Source: Nitrososphaera sp.
Lineage (GTDB): Archaea; Thermoproteota; Nitrososphaeria; Nitrososphaerales; Nitrososphaeraceae
Direction of reading: 5' to 3'
NCBI GenBank assembly: GCA_025929855.1
Contig: JAICPK010000074.1
Span: 1 to 5,273 of the forward strand
Length of the DNA stretch: 5,273 bases
Shown: positions 5,034 through 5,273 of the stretch, in pieces
How positions within the stretch are numbered: the stretch's first letter is position 1
Layout of the letters: the number at the start of each line of letters is the position of its first letter
Made by a program: the position numbers and the translations under genes
The notes under the pieces: model-generated
The model's input: only the letters and a program-made list of their open reading frames with translations
Told to the model about the DNA's origin: nothing
Database searches by the model: none

Positions 5034-5039
5034 ACCTCC
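5034..5039 (-). promoter_or_regulatory. Shine-Dalgarno GGAGGT deciding the acsA start
   Basis: On the minus strand GGAGGT is followed by ACG and then ATG 5030. It is the only strong Shine-Dalgarno before a gene in this window and marks ATG 5030, rather than the upstream TTG 5081, as the start. Confidence 0.75.
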
Positions 5040-5056
5040 ACCAACCTCACTATTTT

Positions 5057-5070
5057 CATATAGTTTTGAA
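5057..5070 (-). promoter_or_regulatory. Proximal TATA-like box of acsA
   Basis: The minus strand reads TTCAAAACTATATG, a purine-rich BRE-like stretch followed by CTATATG centred about 30 bp before ATG 5030. It would start transcription near 5034, within or just after the Shine-Dalgarno, giving an almost leaderless mRNA. Confidence 0.4.
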
Positions 5071-5105
5071 GGGCTCGACAAACAATGTGAGAAGCTAAAA
5101 CTTGT

Positions 5106-5113
5106 CTTTAAAG
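5106..5113 (-). promoter_or_regulatory. Distal TATA-like box of acsA
   Basis: CTTTAAAG is a perfect 8-bp palindrome, so it works in either direction. Read leftward it would start transcription around 5083, giving a leader of about 50 nt that contains the complete GGAGGT. This makes it the better match for the visible Shine-Dalgarno than the proximal box. Confidence 0.3.
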
Positions 5114-5185
5114 TATTTGTTAGCCATTTTGATCAACATTAGGTGCAGAGAGTGTTCAGAATTTTCTTATTAAAGAGTCAATCGA

Positions 5186-5195
5186 TATATTAAAA
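5186..5195 (+). promoter_or_regulatory. TATA-like box of the winged-helix regulator gene
   Basis: TATATTAAAA is centred about 32 bp before TTG 5223, giving a start site a few bases ahead of the codon. No Shine-Dalgarno is visible. A second AT-rich element, TTCTATAATAG (5211-5221), lies too close to the start codon to serve a leaderless transcript. Confidence 0.4.
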
Positions 5196-5209
5196 ATAGA
5201 GAAAAATCA

Positions 5210-5236
5210 CTTCTATAATAGTTTGAAGTATAGAAG
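5210..5236. repeat. 8-bp inverted repeat spanning the regulator start codon
   Basis: CTTCTATA (5210-5217) and TATAGAAG (5229-5236) are perfect reverse complements 11 bp apart, with TTG 5223-5225 in the spacer. The arm centres are 19 bp apart, close to two helical turns, a layout common for dimeric repressors. The right arm encodes Tyr-Arg-Ser of the conserved start. Repeats of this length arise by chance about once in a window of this size, so the case rests on position. Confidence 0.4.
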
Positions 5237-5273
5237 CAGAACAGAAATAGTAGCAATGATCCTAGAGGCAGCG
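5223..5273 (+). CDS. Winged-helix transcriptional regulator, 5' end only
   Basis: Seventeen codons are present before the window ends: TTG, then KYRSRTEIVAMILEAA. This segment is the highly recognisable start of the winged helix-turn-helix family (HTH_45, archaeal ArnR-like) that is greatly expanded in thaumarchaea, where full proteins are usually around 90-100 residues. TTG 5223 is chosen because family members begin with Met directly before KYRSR; the frame stays open upstream but offers no better codon. The gene diverges from acsA across about 190 bp, so control of acsA or of itself is possible but is inference from position alone. The rest of the protein is outside the window. Confidence 0.8.
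   Translation, partial: MKYRSRTEIVAMILEAA

Noticed and set aside
5031..5081. 17-codon N-terminal extension of acsA from TTG 5081
   Set aside because: Its last codons (EVGGGT) are the translated Shine-Dalgarno GGAGGT that serves ATG 5030, and family N-termini do not need it.

Overview
The window looks like ordinary chromosomal DNA of an ammonia-oxidising archaeon of the Nitrososphaerota (Thaumarchaeota), most likely a Nitrososphaera-like soil lineage. Four things point there. A protein beginning KYRSRTEIVAMILEAA, the hallmark start of the thaumarchaeal winged-helix regulators, runs off the right edge. A tRNA-Leu(CAA) carries a bulge-helix-bulge intron. An archaeal PAC2 protein and a Sulfolobus-type single-OB-fold SSB are present. 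Most genes have a TATA-like box about 25-32 bp before the start codon and no Shine-Dalgarno, as expected of leaderless mRNAs.

Layout. Bases 1-88 are a CAA/AAC-rich low-complexity tract, perhaps the 3' end of an upstream gene. A T-rich, gene-free stretch follows. A PAC2-family proteasome assembly chaperone (+, TTG start at 319) meets the OB-fold SSB gene (-) tail to tail at 1143-1146. Upstream of the SSB gene on the same strand is a 48-residue zinc-ribbon ORF (1468-1614), short enough to be missed by usual length cut-offs. A 12-bp perfect inverted repeat (1639-1675) separates it from the divergent tRNA-Leu(CAA) gene (1697-1846, 65-nt intron). About 285 bp of AT-rich DNA follow without a convincing gene. 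Then come a membrane-anchored DUF192 protein (+) and, 32 bp later, a PNPOx-like flavin split-barrel protein (+). The latter meets a full-length AMP-forming acetyl-CoA synthetase (-) tail to tail at 3120-3123. About 190 bp of divergent promoter DNA separate the synthetase from the winged-helix regulator at the right edge.

How the genes relate. This is mostly a set of single-gene or two-gene units rather than one pathway. The zinc-ribbon and SSB genes may be co-transcribed, although the SSB gene appears to have its own TATA box. The synthetase would feed acetate (or propionate) into acetyl-CoA, and the divergent regulator is a candidate controller by position only. Both convergent gene pairs show the same architecture: stop codons interlocked by 4 nt, with the plus-strand T-tract terminator lying inside Lys-Lys codons at the end of the opposing gene.

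I found no CRISPR array, transposon, toxin-antitoxin pair, defence island or evident new multi-gene system. The most interesting signals are the mirror-symmetric divergent promoter, the zinc-ribbon microprotein, the repeated convergent-junction design and an anticodon-stem mismatch in the intron-bearing tRNA.
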